NCBI RefSeq assembly: GCF_016863495.1
Contig: NZ_BOOZ01000002.1
Location: 337,401 to 401,400, forward strand
DNA: 64,000 nt
DNA from: Micromonospora andamanensis
Lineage (GTDB): Bacteria; Actinomycetota; Actinomycetes; Mycobacteriales; Micromonosporaceae
Direction of reading: 5' to 3'
The notes beneath the pieces were generated by a model. It saw only the letters and a list, made by a program, of their open reading frames with translations. It was not told the DNA's origin and ran no database searches. Shown here piece after piece: positions 27,246 to 35,807 of this stretch; within the stretch, counting starts at the first letter, position 1; every line of letters starts with the position of its first letter. Both the position numbers and the translations under genes were made by a program.

Positions 27246-29690
27246 GCGGGCCGTACCCCTCAGGCGAGTCGGCGGCGCGGCGCGTCGCCGCGTGGCAGCA
27301 CGAACAGCCGTGCCCGCCAGCCGGCCAAGAAGACCCGTACGCCGGTACGGCGCCGTACCTCGACGAGGGGTCCGGGCCCGGCAGCGTACGTCGGTCGGGC
27401 GATCCAGGCACTGTGGATGGGGCTGGCCCACGGGGTCGGCTGGGCGGTGCGCGCCGCCGGGCGCCAGGCGGCCTCGGCCCGCGACCTCGACCCGGAGCAC
27501 CGCCGCGACGGCGCCGGCCTGCTGTTCATCGGTCTCGCCCTGCTCGGTGCCGGCGCGATCTGGTTCTCGGCAGCCGGTCCGGTCGGTGCCCGACTGGCCG
27601 ACACGGTGCGGCTCTTCCTCGGGGCGATCTCCATAGTGGTGCCGGTGCTGCTGGGCATCGGCGCGTGGCGGCTGATGCGCCAGCCCGGCGATCCGGAGCA
27701 CCGGGGGCGAGGGCTGGTCGGCTGGGGTTCGATGCTGATCTCCACCGCCGCGCTGCTGCACATCGGTCAGCAGCCGGTCGACCCGCGCGAGCGGGACTTC
27801 GCCGGTGGCCTGATCGGCGCGGGCGTGGGCAGCGTGCTGGAACGCGCGGTCACCGCGTGGGTGGCGGTGCCACTGCTGGTCCTGCTACTGGTATTCGGGT
27901 TGCTGGTGGTCACCGCGACGCCGATCAACAAGATCCCCGAGCGGCTCGGTCTGCTGGCCGGCGGCATGGTCGGGCAGGACGAGACGGAGTCGACGGAGGC
28001 ACCCGCCACGCCGACGCGGCGGCGCCCCACCAAACGGGCGGTGCCGCCGGTCGACCCGGACGAGTTCGACGACCTGGACGGCGCGGACCTCCAGGAGACG
28101 ATGGTCCTGCCGCGCAAGACGCCGTCCCGGGTGCCGGCCAGCCGCAAACCCGCCGAGCCGCCGGAGCACTCGCCCGCGCCGACCCGCGCCGAGCAGCTCG
28201 CGCTCACCGGCCTGGCCGGCGACTACACGCTGCCCCCGTCGAACATGCTCGGCAGCGGGGCCGCTCCGAAGACCCGCAGCAAGGCCAACGACGAGGTGAT
28301 CGCCGCCCTCACCGGTGTCTTCGACCAGTTCGACGTGGACGCGGCGGTGACCGGCTTCACCCGGGGGCCGACGGTGACCCGGTACGAGGTCGAGCTGGGC
28401 CACGGTGTCAAGGTCGAGCGGATCACCCAGCTCTCCCGCAACATCGCGTACGCGGTGAAGTCGCCGGACGTCCGCATCCTGAGCCCGATCCCGGGCAAGA
28501 GCGCTGTGGGTGTGGAGATCCCGAACACCGACCCGGAGAACGTGGCCCTCGGTGACGTGCTGCGGTCGCGCGCCGCCACCAGCGACCACCATCCGATGGT
28601 GGTCGCCCTCGGCAAGGACATCGAGGGCGGCTACGTGGTGGCGAACCTGGCGAAGATGCCGCACATCCTGATCGCGGGGGCCACCGGCGCGGGCAAGTCG
28701 AGCTGCCTGAACAGCCTGCTCATGTCCATCCTGACCCGGGCCACGCCGGACGAGGTGCGGCTGCTGCTGATCGACCCGAAGCGGGTCGAGATGACCGGCT
28801 ACGAGGGCATCCCGCACCTGGTCACGCCGATCGTGACGAACGCCAAGAAGGCGGCCGACTCGTTGGAGTGGGTCGTCCGTGAGATGGACATGCGGTACGA
28901 CGACCTCGCCGCGAACGGGGTCCGGCACATCGACGACTTCAACCGGAAGGTGCGCAACGGCGAGATCAAGGCGCCACCGGGCAGCGAGCGTGAGATGCGC
29001 CCGTACCCGTACCTGCTGGTGATCGTGGACGAGTTGGCCGACCTCATGATGGTGGCCCCGCGCGACGTCGAGGACTCGATCGTGCGGATCACCCAGCTCG
29101 CCCGGGCCGCCGGCATCCACCTGGTACTCGCCACCCAACGCCCCTCGGTCGACGTGGTGACTGGCCTGATCAAGGCCAACGTGCCGTCCCGGCTGGCGTT
29201 CGCCACCTCGTCGCTCGCCGACTCCCGGGTCATCCTCGACCAGCCGGGCGCGGAGAAGCTGCTCGGCCGGGGTGACGGGCTGTTCCTGCCGATGGGCGCC
29301 TCGAAGCCGGTGCGGATCCAGGGTGCCTGGGTCACCGAGCGCGAGATCAACGACGTGGTGAAGTTCTGCAAGGACCAGCGTGAGCCGGAGTTCCGCCCGG
29401 ACGTACTGGCCCCCGCGCAGGACAGCAAGAAGAAGATCGACGAGGACATCGGCGACGACCTGGACCTGCTGGTGCAGGCGGTCGAGCTGGTGGTCACCTC
29501 GCAGTTCGGCTCGACCTCGATGCTCCAGCGCAAGTTGCGGGTGGGCTTCGCGAAGGCCGGCCGGCTGATGGACCTGATGGAGACCCGGGGCGTGGTCGGC
29601 CCGTCGGAGGGCTCCAAGGCGCGCGACGTGCTGGTCAAGCCGGATGAGTTGGAAGAGGTGCTTGAGGGTCTGCGGGGCGGCGATGGCTGA
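27243..29690 (+). CDS. ftsK: DNA translocase FtsK/SpoIIIE
   Basis: FtsK is the septal DNA pump that clears and segregates chromosomes. The 815-residue protein has a basic N-terminus, about four transmembrane helices (~90-240), a Pro-rich linker and the motor domain with Walker A GATGAGKS (479-486), the Walker B strand PYLLVIVDELADLMM and RPSVDVVTGLIKANVPSRLAF. The C-terminal gamma winged-helix (~740-815: VVTSQFGSTSMLQRKLRVGFAKAGRLMDLMETRGVVG) recognises polar guiding sequences. Full length for an actinobacterial FtsK. Confidence 0.97.
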   Translation: MAGRTPQASRRRGASPRGSTNSRARQPAKKTRTPVRRRTSTRGPGPAAYVGRAIQALWMGLAHGVGWAVRAAGRQAASARDLDPEHRRDGAGLLFIGLALLGAGAIWFSAAGPVGARLADTVRLFLGAISIVVPVLLGIGAWRLMRQPGDPEHRGRGLVGWGSMLISTAALLHIGQQPVDPRERDFAGGLIGAGVGSVLERAVTAWVAVPLLVLLLVFGLLVVTATPINKIPERLGLLAGGMVGQDETESTEAPATPTRRRPTKRAVPPVDPDEFDDLDGADLQETMVLPRKTPSRVPASRKPAEPPEHSPAPTRAEQLALTGLAGDYTLPPSNMLGSGAAPKTRSKANDEVIAALTGVFDQFDVDAAVTGFTRGPTVTRYEVELGHGVKVERITQLSRNIAYAVKSPDVRILSPIPGKSAVGVEIPNTDPENVALGDVLRSRAATSDHHPMVVALGKDIEGGYVVANLAKMPHILIAGATGAGKSSCLNSLLMSILTRATPDEVRLLLIDPKRVEMTGYEGIPHLVTPIVTNAKKAADSLEWVVREMDMRYDDLAANGVRHIDDFNRKVRNGEIKAPPGSEREMRPYPYLLVIVDELADLMMVAPRDVEDSIVRITQLARAAGIHLVLATQRPSVDVVTGLIKANVPSRLAFATSSLADSRVILDQPGAEKLLGRGDGLFLPMGASKPVRIQGAWVTEREINDVVKFCKDQREPEFRPDVLAPAQDSKKKIDEDIGDDLDLLVQAVELVVTSQFGSTSMLQRKLRVGFAKAGRLMDLMETRGVVGPSEGSKARDVLVKPDELEEVLEGLRGGDG

Positions 29691-29982
29691 GCCGGCGGCA
29701 CTGGCCAGCGAGCTGTTCCCGATCATCACGGCCGCCGACCTGGACGCCGCACTGCGCTTCGGTGACGGCCAGTTGGGCATCGGGCGGCAGGAGGCCGGCG
29801 AGCAGCCCGCCGGCCCGGCGACCCTCTGGGTGTACGTCGCGGACTGCGCCGCGGCACTGGCCCGGCTGGCCGGGGCGGGCGTCGAGGTACTCGCCGAGCC
29901 GCAGACGCAGCCGTGGGGCGAGCGGATGGCGATCGTCCGTGACCCGGACGGCAACCGGGTCCTGGTCGCCGACCGCGGCTGA
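29683..29982 (+). CDS. VOC/glyoxalase-fold protein, probably shortened
   Basis: The 99-residue product begins LFPIITAADLDAALRF, the usual first VOC strand and helix, but then jumps straight to GDGQLGIGRQEAGEQP. In typical family members about 25-30 residues (strands 2-3) separate these. The second half (TLWVYVADCAAALARLAGAGVEVLAEPQTQPWGERMAIVRDPDGNRVLVAD) is normal. This looks like an in-frame internal deletion, so activity is doubtful. ATG 29683 overlaps the last 8 nt of ftsK. An alternative is that this is a natural minimal variant. Confidence 0.75.
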   Translation: MAEPAALASELFPIITAADLDAALRFGDGQLGIGRQEAGEQPAGPATLWVYVADCAAALARLAGAGVEVLAEPQTQPWGERMAIVRDPDGNRVLVADRG

Positions 29983-30030
29983 CAGGTCCCTCCGTCACAC
30001 CTGGTGATTCCCGGCCCGGAGCCGCCCCAC

Positions 30031-30176
30031 CCTCCCGCGCCCTTTGCTCTGCTTCACCATACGCAACGGTTACCGAAGGTCACGTTCAGTGTTCGGGGCG
30101 CCGCCGGCCGGCACGCTATCGCCGCAGCTCAGGAACTGGTGCGTGGGTTGAAGCAGAGCAAAGCGGCGGAGGGGGA
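30031..30176. repeat. Inverted-repeat-bounded element (~146 bp)
   Basis: CTTTGCTCTGCTTCA at 30042-30056 is matched exactly by its reverse complement at 30149-30163. Homology continues outward as an imperfect ~25-bp terminal inverted repeat (CCCTCC at the left edge, GGAGGG at the right) and inward (ATACGCAAC opposite GTGCGTGGG). The ~90-bp interior is AT-richer than the surroundings at its left side. It resembles a small non-autonomous mobile element or a palindromic intergenic repeat; no transposase is nearby. Confidence 0.6.
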
Positions 30177-30306
30177 GTGGAGGATGGTGGCGGCCAACGC
30201 TACGCATCGTCACCGGCGGGAAGAATGCTGTCCGTAACCGTGCTCGGCCGTGCGTCGTACGGCGGACAAGCCATGTGGGGACGAGGGTGGGAAGGGCCCA
30301 TGCGCA

Positions 30307-30337
30307 GACGGCCCGCCGCGTGACGCGGCGGGCCGTC
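30307..30337 (-). terminator. Terminator of small membrane protein gene
   Basis: GACGGCCCGCCGCGT pairs with ACGCGGCGGGCCGTC around a 1-3 nt loop, 15 nt beyond the stop of the minus-strand gene. Confidence 0.75.
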
Positions 30338-30351
30338 GAGTCGCGAAGAGA

Positions 30352-30579
30352 TCAGAGCGAGCTGAGGATCAGCATGCTCAGCAGCATGGCGACCACGTTG
30401 GCCGCGGCGGCGTACCAGCCGAGCGGCTTGTCACCGAGCACCGCGCCGACGACGCCGAGGACCAGACCGATGACTCCGAAGAGGATCGGGTTGAGCAGCA
30501 GCGCGAGGACCGCGCACACGAAGCCCACGATGGTGCAGATGCGGGCGGCGCTGGTCGAGCGGACGGTGCTGGTGGCCAT
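30352..30579 (-). CDS. Small two- to three-helix membrane protein
   Basis: The 75-residue product is almost entirely hydrophobic after a short Ser/Thr-rich start (MATSTVRSTSAARI): IVGFVCAVLALLLNPILFGVIGLVLGVVGAVLG, then GWYAAAANVVAMLLSMLILSSL. GGAGGAAG sits just upstream of ATG 30579 and a strong terminator follows, so it is a well-delimited single gene. No function recognised. Confidence 0.8.
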   Translation of the reverse strand: MATSTVRSTSAARICTIVGFVCAVLALLLNPILFGVIGLVLGVVGAVLGDKPLGWYAAAANVVAMLLSMLILSSL

Positions 30580-30662
30580 GTCTTCCTCCAGTGGGTGAGT
30601 CTCATGTCTGCCGTCCGGTCTCTACCCACTACGGACGATCGCCACGCACACCCGCCCACGCA

Positions 30663-30977
30663 TCAGTGGAACAGCCTCAGCCCGATCACGCCGGCCACCA
30701 CCAGTAGCAGGCTGAGCAGGCGGGGCAGGTTGGCCGGCTCGCCGAGCGCCACCATGCCGACGAGGGCGGTGCCGACCGCCCCGATGCCGACCCACACCGC
30801 GTAGCCGGTGCCGACCGGAATCTCCCGCAGCGCGTATGCCAGCCCGGCCATGCTCAGCACCAGCGTGATCACGAAGACCACCGAGGCGACGGGTCGGGTG
30901 AAGCCGGCGGAGCGGTCCAGGGCGATCGCCCAGGCCGTTTCGAGCAGTCCGGAGAGCACAAGCACGATCCAGGCCAT
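30663..30977 (-). CDS. SMR family guanidinium exporter (Gdx/SugE type)
   Basis: The 104-residue, four-helix protein has the SugE/Gdx signature: GLLETAWAIALDRSAGF with the essential Glu13 and Trp16, and REIPVGTGYAVWVGIGAVGTALVGM. Gdx proteins exchange guanidinium for protons and act as antiparallel dimers. The guanidine-III riboswitch in its leader makes guanidinium export the specific prediction rather than general multidrug efflux. GAGGTG precedes ATG 30977. A minus-strand TACGGT at 31112-31107 is a candidate -10. Confidence 0.93.
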   Translation of the reverse strand: MAWIVLVLSGLLETAWAIALDRSAGFTRPVASVVFVITLVLSMAGLAYALREIPVGTGYAVWVGIGAVGTALVGMVALGEPANLPRLLSLLLVVAGVIGLRLFH

Positions 30978-31016
30978 CGGGTCACCTCTTCAGCAGGGGC
31001 CCGGCCACCGGGGCCG

Positions 31017-31026
31017 GGACGAGTCG
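31017..31026 (-). promoter_or_regulatory. Antisense partner of the guanidine-III aptamer
   Basis: On the mRNA (minus strand) CGACTCGTCC at 31026-31017 is perfectly complementary over 10 nt to GGACGAGTCG at 31078-31069 inside the aptamer. It also abuts a 7-bp hairpin at 31018-31000 just ahead of the Shine-Dalgarno. Such mutually exclusive pairing is what an expression platform needs. Confidence 0.55.
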
Positions 31027-31037
31027 GGTCCAGCACG

Positions 31038-31082
31038 CGGGGCGTCTTGGCCTGACCGGGTACGCCCACGACTCGTCCGGGG
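31038..31082 (-). promoter_or_regulatory. Guanidine-III (ykkC-III) riboswitch
   Basis: Read on the minus strand, the segment contains CCGGACGAG, GGGCGTACCCGGTCAGG, CAAGACGCCC in that order, matching the conserved core of the ykkC-III class. The P1 helix is GGGCGT/ACGCCC and the pseudoknot can form between CCGG at the 5' end and CCGG in TACCCGGTC. A 7-bp hairpin (31081-31099) lies immediately 5'. It precedes an SMR gdx-type gene by ~60 nt, the classical target. Confidence 0.92.
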
Positions 31083-31155
31083 CGGCCACGCGGGCCGCCG
31101 GAACCGACCGTAGCACCGGGTCGTGGGGTGCCGGGGTGAGACGGATCACCCGGGG

Positions 31156-31193
31156 TGGACCTCAAGCTTGCTTCAAGCTGCACCATTGATCCG
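31156..31193 (+). promoter_or_regulatory. MerR-type promoter of cyclodeaminase-like gene
   Basis: TGGACC (31156-31161) and CACCAT (31181-31186) are separated by exactly 19 bp, the elongated spacing of MerR-family promoters. The spacer carries the dyad AGCTTG-CTT-CAAGCT (31165-31179). The predicted transcription start coincides with GTG 31193. No merR gene is in the window. Confidence 0.5.
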
Positions 31194-32116
31194 TGACCGT
31201 GCTCATCTCCGATCCGGAGGTCGCCGCCGCGCTTGACGCAGCGACCTCGGTCGACGCGATGCGTCAGGCTCTGCTCGCGGCTCATGACGGGCGGCTCGTC
31301 GCCCCGCCCCGGGCCGCCGCGTCGCTCGGCGCCGGCCGGATGGTGCTCACCGCCGGGCACCTGGTCGGACAGTGGTACGGATACCGGGCGTACGACACGT
31401 TCGGGCACCCGGAGACCGAGCAGGTGGTGGTGCTGCACGACGGGCAGACCGGCGCGGTGCGGGCGGTGGCCGTGGGGGATGAACTGGGCTCTCGGCGTAC
31501 CGGCGCGCTGGGCGGGGTGGCTGTCGACGCGTTGGCCCGTCCGGACGCGGCCACCGTCGGCGTGATCGGATCCGGCGGGCAGGCATGGACCCAGGTCTGG
31601 GCCGCCGCCGCCGTGCGACGCCTGCGCCAGGTGACAGTGCACAGCCGGTCGACAGCCCGTCGGGAGGCGTTCGCCGCCCGGGTCCGGGCCGAACTCGGGA
31701 TTCCGGCCCGCGCGGTGGAGACCGCTCAGGAGGCGGTACGCGACCGGGACCTGGTGGTGCTGGCCACCACCAGCCCGACACCGGTGCTGAGCGCCGCCGA
31801 CCTGCGCCCCGGTACCCACGTCAACGCGGTCGGTTTCAAACAGGTGGACCGCGCGGAGTTCGGCACCGACCTGCTCGACGCCGCCGCCGTGCTGGTCAGC
31901 GACTCGGTGGCACAGGCCACGTCGTACGCTCCGCCGATGCTCGCCGCCCAGCCGCCGTACGCCTCCCGGCTGCGTGACCTGGGCGCGGTGCTGGCCGGCG
32001 CGGCACCCGGCCGCACCGGTGCGGACCAGATCTCGGTCTTCTGCTCGGTCGGCCTGGCCGGCACGGAGGTCTTTCTGCTCGACCGCGTGGTCCGGATCCT
32101 CGCCACGGCGGTCTGA
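31193..32116 (+). CDS. Ornithine cyclodeaminase / mu-crystallin family protein
   Basis: Members are NAD(P)-binding proteins that deaminate ornithine or reduce cyclic imines. The 307-residue protein has the dimerisation half (ALDAATSVDAMRQALLAAHDGRLVAPPR), the Rossmann motif ATVGVIGSGGQAWTQVWAAAAVR near 122-144 and VTVHSRSTARREAF. The reaction cannot be specified: ornithine cyclodeaminase, alanine dehydrogenase and ketimine reductase share this fold. It is divergent from the gdx gene; the two control regions occupy the same ~215 bp. Confidence 0.85.
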   Translation: MTVLISDPEVAAALDAATSVDAMRQALLAAHDGRLVAPPRAAASLGAGRMVLTAGHLVGQWYGYRAYDTFGHPETEQVVVLHDGQTGAVRAVAVGDELGSRRTGALGGVAVDALARPDAATVGVIGSGGQAWTQVWAAAAVRRLRQVTVHSRSTARREAFAARVRAELGIPARAVETAQEAVRDRDLVVLATTSPTPVLSAADLRPGTHVNAVGFKQVDRAEFGTDLLDAAAVLVSDSVAQATSYAPPMLAAQPPYASRLRDLGAVLAGAAPGRTGADQISVFCSVGLAGTEVFLLDRVVRILATAV

Positions 32117-32164
32117 GGCCGCCCGCCCCGTACCGCCGTCGCCGGTGCGGGCACCGCCGCCCGG

Positions 32165-32179
32165 TACCCTCGGATGGTG
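32165..32179 (+). promoter_or_regulatory. Leaderless promoter deciding the rimO start
   Basis: TACCCT at 32165-32170 is 6 nt from GTG 32177 but only 3 nt from ATG 32174; the spacing favours GTG 32177 as the start. Confidence 0.5.
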
Positions 32180-33661
32180 TCTGCCACCTCCTCGCCTTCC
32201 CCCGACGGTCGCCGGGTCGCGCTGCTGACCCTGGGCTGTGCCCGCAACGAGGTCGACTCGGAGGAGCTGGCCGCCCGCCTGCACGCCGACGGCTGGCAGG
32301 TGACCACCGACGGCGAGGGCGCCGACGTGGTGGTCGTCAACACCTGCGGCTTCGTGGAGAAAGCCAAGCAGGACTCCATCCAGACCCTGCTGGCCGCCGC
32401 CGACACCGGCGCGAAGGTGGTCGCCGCGGGCTGCATGGCCGAGCGTTACGGCCGGGAACTCGCCGACAGCCTCCCCGAGGCGCAGGCGGTGCTCAGCTTC
32501 GACGATTACCCGGACATCGCCGCTCGGCTGGACGCGGTGGTTGCCGGTCGGGAGGTCGCCGCGCACACCCCACGCGACAGGCGTGAACTGCTGCCGCTGA
32601 CCCCGATCGCCCGGCGCGACAGCGCGGTGTCCCTGCCCGGGCACGGCCGGGGCGCCGACGTCGACGAGCACACCCCGGCCCACCTGCGTACGGTGCTGCG
32701 TCGCCGGTTGGACAGCGGCCCGGTGGCCTCGCTCAAGCTGGCCAGCGGATGTGACAGGCGTTGCGCGTTCTGCGCCATTCCCGCCTTCCGGGGCGCCTTC
32801 GTCTCCCGCACCCCTGACGAGCTGCTCGCCGAGGCCGAGTGGCTGGCCAAGAGCGGCGTCCGGGAACTCGTGCTGGTCAGCGAGAACTCGACCTCCTACG
32901 GCAAGGACCTGGGCGACCCGCGTGCGCTGGAGAAGCTGCTGCCGCAGCTCGCCGCCGTCGACGGCATCGTCCGGGTACGGGCCAGCTACCTCCAGCCGGC
33001 CGAGACCCGGCCGGGGCTGATCGAGGCCATCGCCAGCACGCCGGGAGTCGCGCCCTACTTCGACCTGTCGTTCCAACACTCGAGTGAGCCGGTGCTGCGC
33101 CGGATGCGTCGTTTCGGCTCCACCGACCGTTTCCTCGAGCTGCTCGCCGCCGCGCGGCAGCTGGCACCGGAGGCCGGCGCGCGCAGCAACTTCATCGTCG
33201 GCTTCCCGGGCGAGACCCGGGGCGACGTCGACGAGCTGGTGCGGTTCCTCACCGAGGCCCGGCTCGACGCGATAGGCGTCTTCGACTACAGCGACGAGGA
33301 CGGCACCGAAGCCGCCGGACTACCGGGCAAGGTTTCCGCGGCCACCATCAAACGGCGGTACGACAAGCTCAGCGCGCTCGCCGACGAGCTGTGCTCGCAG
33401 CGGGCCGAGGACCGCCTCGGTTCGACAGTGGAGGTGCTCGTCGATTCGGTCGACGGCGGGATCGTCGAGGGAAGGGCGGCGCACCAGGCGCCGGAGGTGG
33501 ACGGGTCGACAACGCTCGTCGCCCCGGACGGTGGCGGCGTCGACCTGACCGCGCTACGCCCCGGTGACCTGGTCCGCGCCACGGTGACCGGCACCGAGGG
33601 AGTGGACCTGCTCGCCGTACCGGATGAGATGATCTCCGCCGCGCCCGGCGCGGCGCGGTGA
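32177..33661 (+). CDS. rimO: Ribosomal protein S12 methylthiotransferase
   Basis: RimO is a radical-SAM enzyme that adds methylthio to an aspartate of S12. In 494 residues the N-terminal domain has Cys21 ([12 protein letters not shown]), Cys57 (NTCGFV) and Cys86 (AGCMAER) for the auxiliary cluster; the radical-SAM motif CDRRCAFC is Cys192/196/199; a TRAM-like domain ends the protein. The stop overlaps the start of pgsA by GTGA. MiaB is the close alternative, but the SE-rich N-terminal motif, TRAM and pgsA neighbour fit RimO. Confidence 0.94.
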   Translation: MSATSSPSPDGRRVALLTLGCARNEVDSEELAARLHADGWQVTTDGEGADVVVVNTCGFVEKAKQDSIQTLLAAADTGAKVVAAGCMAERYGRELADSLPEAQAVLSFDDYPDIAARLDAVVAGREVAAHTPRDRRELLPLTPIARRDSAVSLPGHGRGADVDEHTPAHLRTVLRRRLDSGPVASLKLASGCDRRCAFCAIPAFRGAFVSRTPDELLAEAEWLAKSGVRELVLVSENSTSYGKDLGDPRALEKLLPQLAAVDGIVRVRASYLQPAETRPGLIEAIASTPGVAPYFDLSFQHSSEPVLRRMRRFGSTDRFLELLAAARQLAPEAGARSNFIVGFPGETRGDVDELVRFLTEARLDAIGVFDYSDEDGTEAAGLPGKVSAATIKRRYDKLSALADELCSQRAEDRLGSTVEVLVDSVDGGIVEGRAAHQAPEVDGSTTLVAPDGGGVDLTALRPGDLVRATVTGTEGVDLLAVPDEMISAAPGAAR

Positions 33662-34323
33662 CGGTGGGCCGGGACGAGGCGGAGGAGGCACGAGGTGCGG
33701 TGCCGGGTGTGCCAGCCGAGCGGGGCGATGCCGTGACGGGGGCGACGGAGTCACCACCGGTGCCGGTGGTGGCGGTGCCCGTGGTCAACGCCGCAAACGC
33801 CCTGACCGCGCTACGGCTGGTGCTCGTACCGGTCTTCGCGGCCTCGGTGGTCATGTCGGGGATGACGCACGCCGGATGGCAGGTCATCGCCTGCGTGATC
33901 TTCGCCGTGGCTTCGGTCACGGACCTGGTCGACGGGTGGATCGCCCGGCGGTTCGCGCTTGTCACGGCCGTGGGCAAGGTGGCCGATCCGATCGCCGACA
34001 AGGCGCTCACCGGCGCCGCCCTGCTGCTGCTCTCCTGGTACGACCGGCTGCCGTGGTGGGTGACCACGATCATCCTGGCCCGGGAACTGGGCATCACCGC
34101 GCTGAGATTCTGGGTGATCAGGCGCGGCGTGATCGCCGCCAGCCGGGGCGGGAAGATCAAGACGGCGCTTCAGATACTGGCCATCACCTGGTACCTGTGG
34201 CCGATGCCGGCGGCACTCACCCCGATCGGGCCCTGGATCATGGGCGCGGCGGTCGCGGTCACCCTCGTCACCGGGCTGGACTACATCGCCCAGGCCACCC
34301 GGCTGCGTCGCACTCAGACGTGA
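33658..34323 (+). CDS. pgsA: CDP-diacylglycerol-glycerol-3-phosphate 3-phosphatidyltransferase
   Basis: This enzyme makes phosphatidylglycerophosphate, precursor of phosphatidylglycerol and cardiolipin. The CDP-alcohol phosphatidyltransferase motif D-G-x2-A-R-x8-G-x3-D-x3-D is complete in DGWIARRF...[10 protein letters not shown]. The 221-residue protein has several transmembrane helices after a ~40-residue polar extension, so the true start could be later than GTG 33658, though that codon overlaps the rimO stop. Next to cinA and the psp genes as in mycobacteria. Confidence 0.92.
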   Translation: MTVGRDEAEEARGAVPGVPAERGDAVTGATESPPVPVVAVPVVNAANALTALRLVLVPVFAASVVMSGMTHAGWQVIACVIFAVASVTDLVDGWIARRFALVTAVGKVADPIADKALTGAALLLLSWYDRLPWWVTTIILARELGITALRFWVIRRGVIAASRGGKIKTALQILAITWYLWPMPAALTPIGPWIMGAAVAVTLVTGLDYIAQATRLRRTQT

Positions 34324-34382
34324 GCGCCTCTCGACGGCGTTGCGACGCGTAGACCACGTCGGGGCCGGGAAGGATGCAGATC

Positions 34383-34892
34383 ATGGGTGTGCGAGAGGCT
34401 GAGGGTGCGATGGGCGCCGTGGCGGCGGGGGTGGTGCACCGTCTCACCGAGCGGCGGGAGACGTTCGCCACCGTCGAGTCGCTCACCGGCGGTCTGCTGG
34501 CCGCCACGGTCGTGGAGATCGCCGGGGCGAGCGCCGTCTACCGCGGCGGACTTGTGGTCTACGCCACCGAGCTGAAGGAGCGGCTGGCCGACGTACCGGC
34601 GGCACTGCTGGCCGAGCGCGGCCCGGTCGATGCCGACGTGGCCAAGGCGCTCGCCGAGGGTGGGCGGCGACGCTGCGGGGCCGACTGGGGCGTGGCCACC
34701 ACCGGGGTGGCCGGGCCGGAGCCCCAGGGCGGCAAGCCGGTCGGGCTGGTCTTCGTCGCGGTCGCCGGCCCGGACGGCACCGAGGTACGCCAACTCGACC
34801 TGGACGGCGGCCGTGACCGCATCCGGGGTGCCGCGGTGACCGAGGCGTTGCGCCTGATTGCCGAGCACATCCAGGCCCCCGACCCGACCTGA
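34383..34892 (+). CDS. CinA family nicotinamide-nucleotide amidohydrolase (PncC-type)
   Basis: The 169-residue protein is the stand-alone CinA C-terminal domain, which deamidates nicotinamide mononucleotide. Motifs are [34 protein letters not shown] and the [21 protein letters not shown] loop. GGGAAGGA lies 9 nt before ATG 34383; an ATG at 34374 is too close to it. The MoeA-like N-terminal domain of full CinA is absent, which is normal for this form. Confidence 0.92.
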   Translation: MGVREAEGAMGAVAAGVVHRLTERRETFATVESLTGGLLAATVVEIAGASAVYRGGLVVYATELKERLADVPAALLAERGPVDADVAKALAEGGRRRCGADWGVATTGVAGPEPQGGKPVGLVFVAVAGPDGTEVRQLDLDGGRDRIRGAAVTEALRLIAEHIQAPDPT

Positions 34893-35166
34893 GCCGCTGG
34901 CGGTCTGCACGCCGTCGGGCTTGTCGTGCTGGGGGTCGCCCCGGGCCCGCCAGCCGGTCAGTGGCATTCCAGATGCTGGTGTCCCGGCGTGTCGGACACC
35001 TGGACTGCCACAGGTCGGTGGCGCGGTCGGTGGCGGCCAGTGGGATGACCGGGCGGGGCGGGATGTCGCGGCGGCGCGCAGCGGGTACGGTTGCGGGAAA
35101 GCTCCGACAGCCGGTGCTCCCACAGGCCGGTCGGCCGGGCGAACTGTGTCCCTCAGGGGAGGTGCG

Positions 35167-35625
35167 ATGGTCCTGCTACGCCGGGTGATCGGTGACGCAC
35201 TACGGGCGCGCCGGCAGGGGCAGCACCGCACGCTGCGCGAGGTCTCGTCCGCAGCCAACGTCAGCCTGGGCTACCTGTCGGAGATCGAACGCGGTCAGAA
35301 GGAACCCTCGAGCGAGCTGCTCGCGGCGATCTGCGACGCGCTGGGCGCCCGTCTCTCCGAGCTGTTGCGCGAAGTCAGCGACACGGTGGCGCTCGCCGAG
35401 CAGATGCCGGGCGTGCTGGTGCCGGTGCAGGACGAGCCGACCGAGTCGACGCCTGTCGCCGCCGCGTCGGTGCACAAGGCCACCGGTCGGGGCGTACGCC
35501 AGGTCACCTCCGACGGTAACGTCGCCGTCTCCGTGCGGCAGGACTCCCCGCTCAAGGCCACGCTGCGTACCGCCCGGGTCCGGCCCGCCGACCGCAGCGA
35601 CCGGGACGTGGTCTGCGCCGCCTGA
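35167..35625 (+). CDS. clgR: XRE-family regulator, ClgR-like
   Basis: ClgR activates clp protease and, in mycobacteria, psp genes. The 152-residue protein has the helix-turn-helix [37 protein letters not shown] (residues ~22-58) and ends DRDVVCAA; a C-terminal small-residue tail is known to mark ClgR for ClpP degradation. GGGGAGGTG precedes ATG 35167. The gene order pgsA, cinA, this gene, pspA, membrane protein matches M. tuberculosis clgR-pspA-Rv2743c, which is the main reason for the name. The 274 bp upstream hold GTGTCGGACAC (34989-34999) but no clear known operator. Confidence 0.85.
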   Translation: MVLLRRVIGDALRARRQGQHRTLREVSSAANVSLGYLSEIERGQKEPSSELLAAICDALGARLSELLREVSDTVALAEQMPGVLVPVQDEPTESTPVAAASVHKATGRGVRQVTSDGNVAVSVRQDSPLKATLRTARVRPADRSDRDVVCAA

Positions 35626-35672
35626 GCCTCGCGGCCGATGGTCGCGGTAGCTCCCGCCGCGTAGGGTTGATC

Positions 35673-35684
35673 GCGGACGTCCGC
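35673..35684. other. 12-nt palindrome upstream of pspA
   Basis: GCGGACGTCCGC is a perfect dyad 123 bp before the pspA start, in the 182-bp gap after the ClgR-like gene. It could be a binding site for that regulator, but it does not match a consensus I can vouch for. Confidence 0.3.
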
Positions 35685-35807
35685 TCTCGCCGGTACGGAT
35701 GCCGTGTTGGCGCCCGGCTGGGACGATGGATCCACCATCGCCGGTAGCCGGGCCGGTCACCGGGGGTGGGGCAGGCACAGCGACGTGATTGAGGGGATAC
35801 CGCGGAG

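Larger units (their letters stand above)
29983..30351. other. 369-bp gap without a convincing gene
   Basis: The gap after the VOC gene contains an inverted-repeat element (30031-30176) and the terminator of the minus-strand gene (30307-30337). A 77-codon frame at 30004-30237 crosses the whole element, has no ribosome-binding site and no recognisable domain, so I do not call it. Confidence 0.7.

Noticed and set aside
30004..30237. 77-codon open frame in the gap after the VOC gene
   Set aside because: No ribosome-binding site, runs across an inverted-repeat element, and shows no family features.
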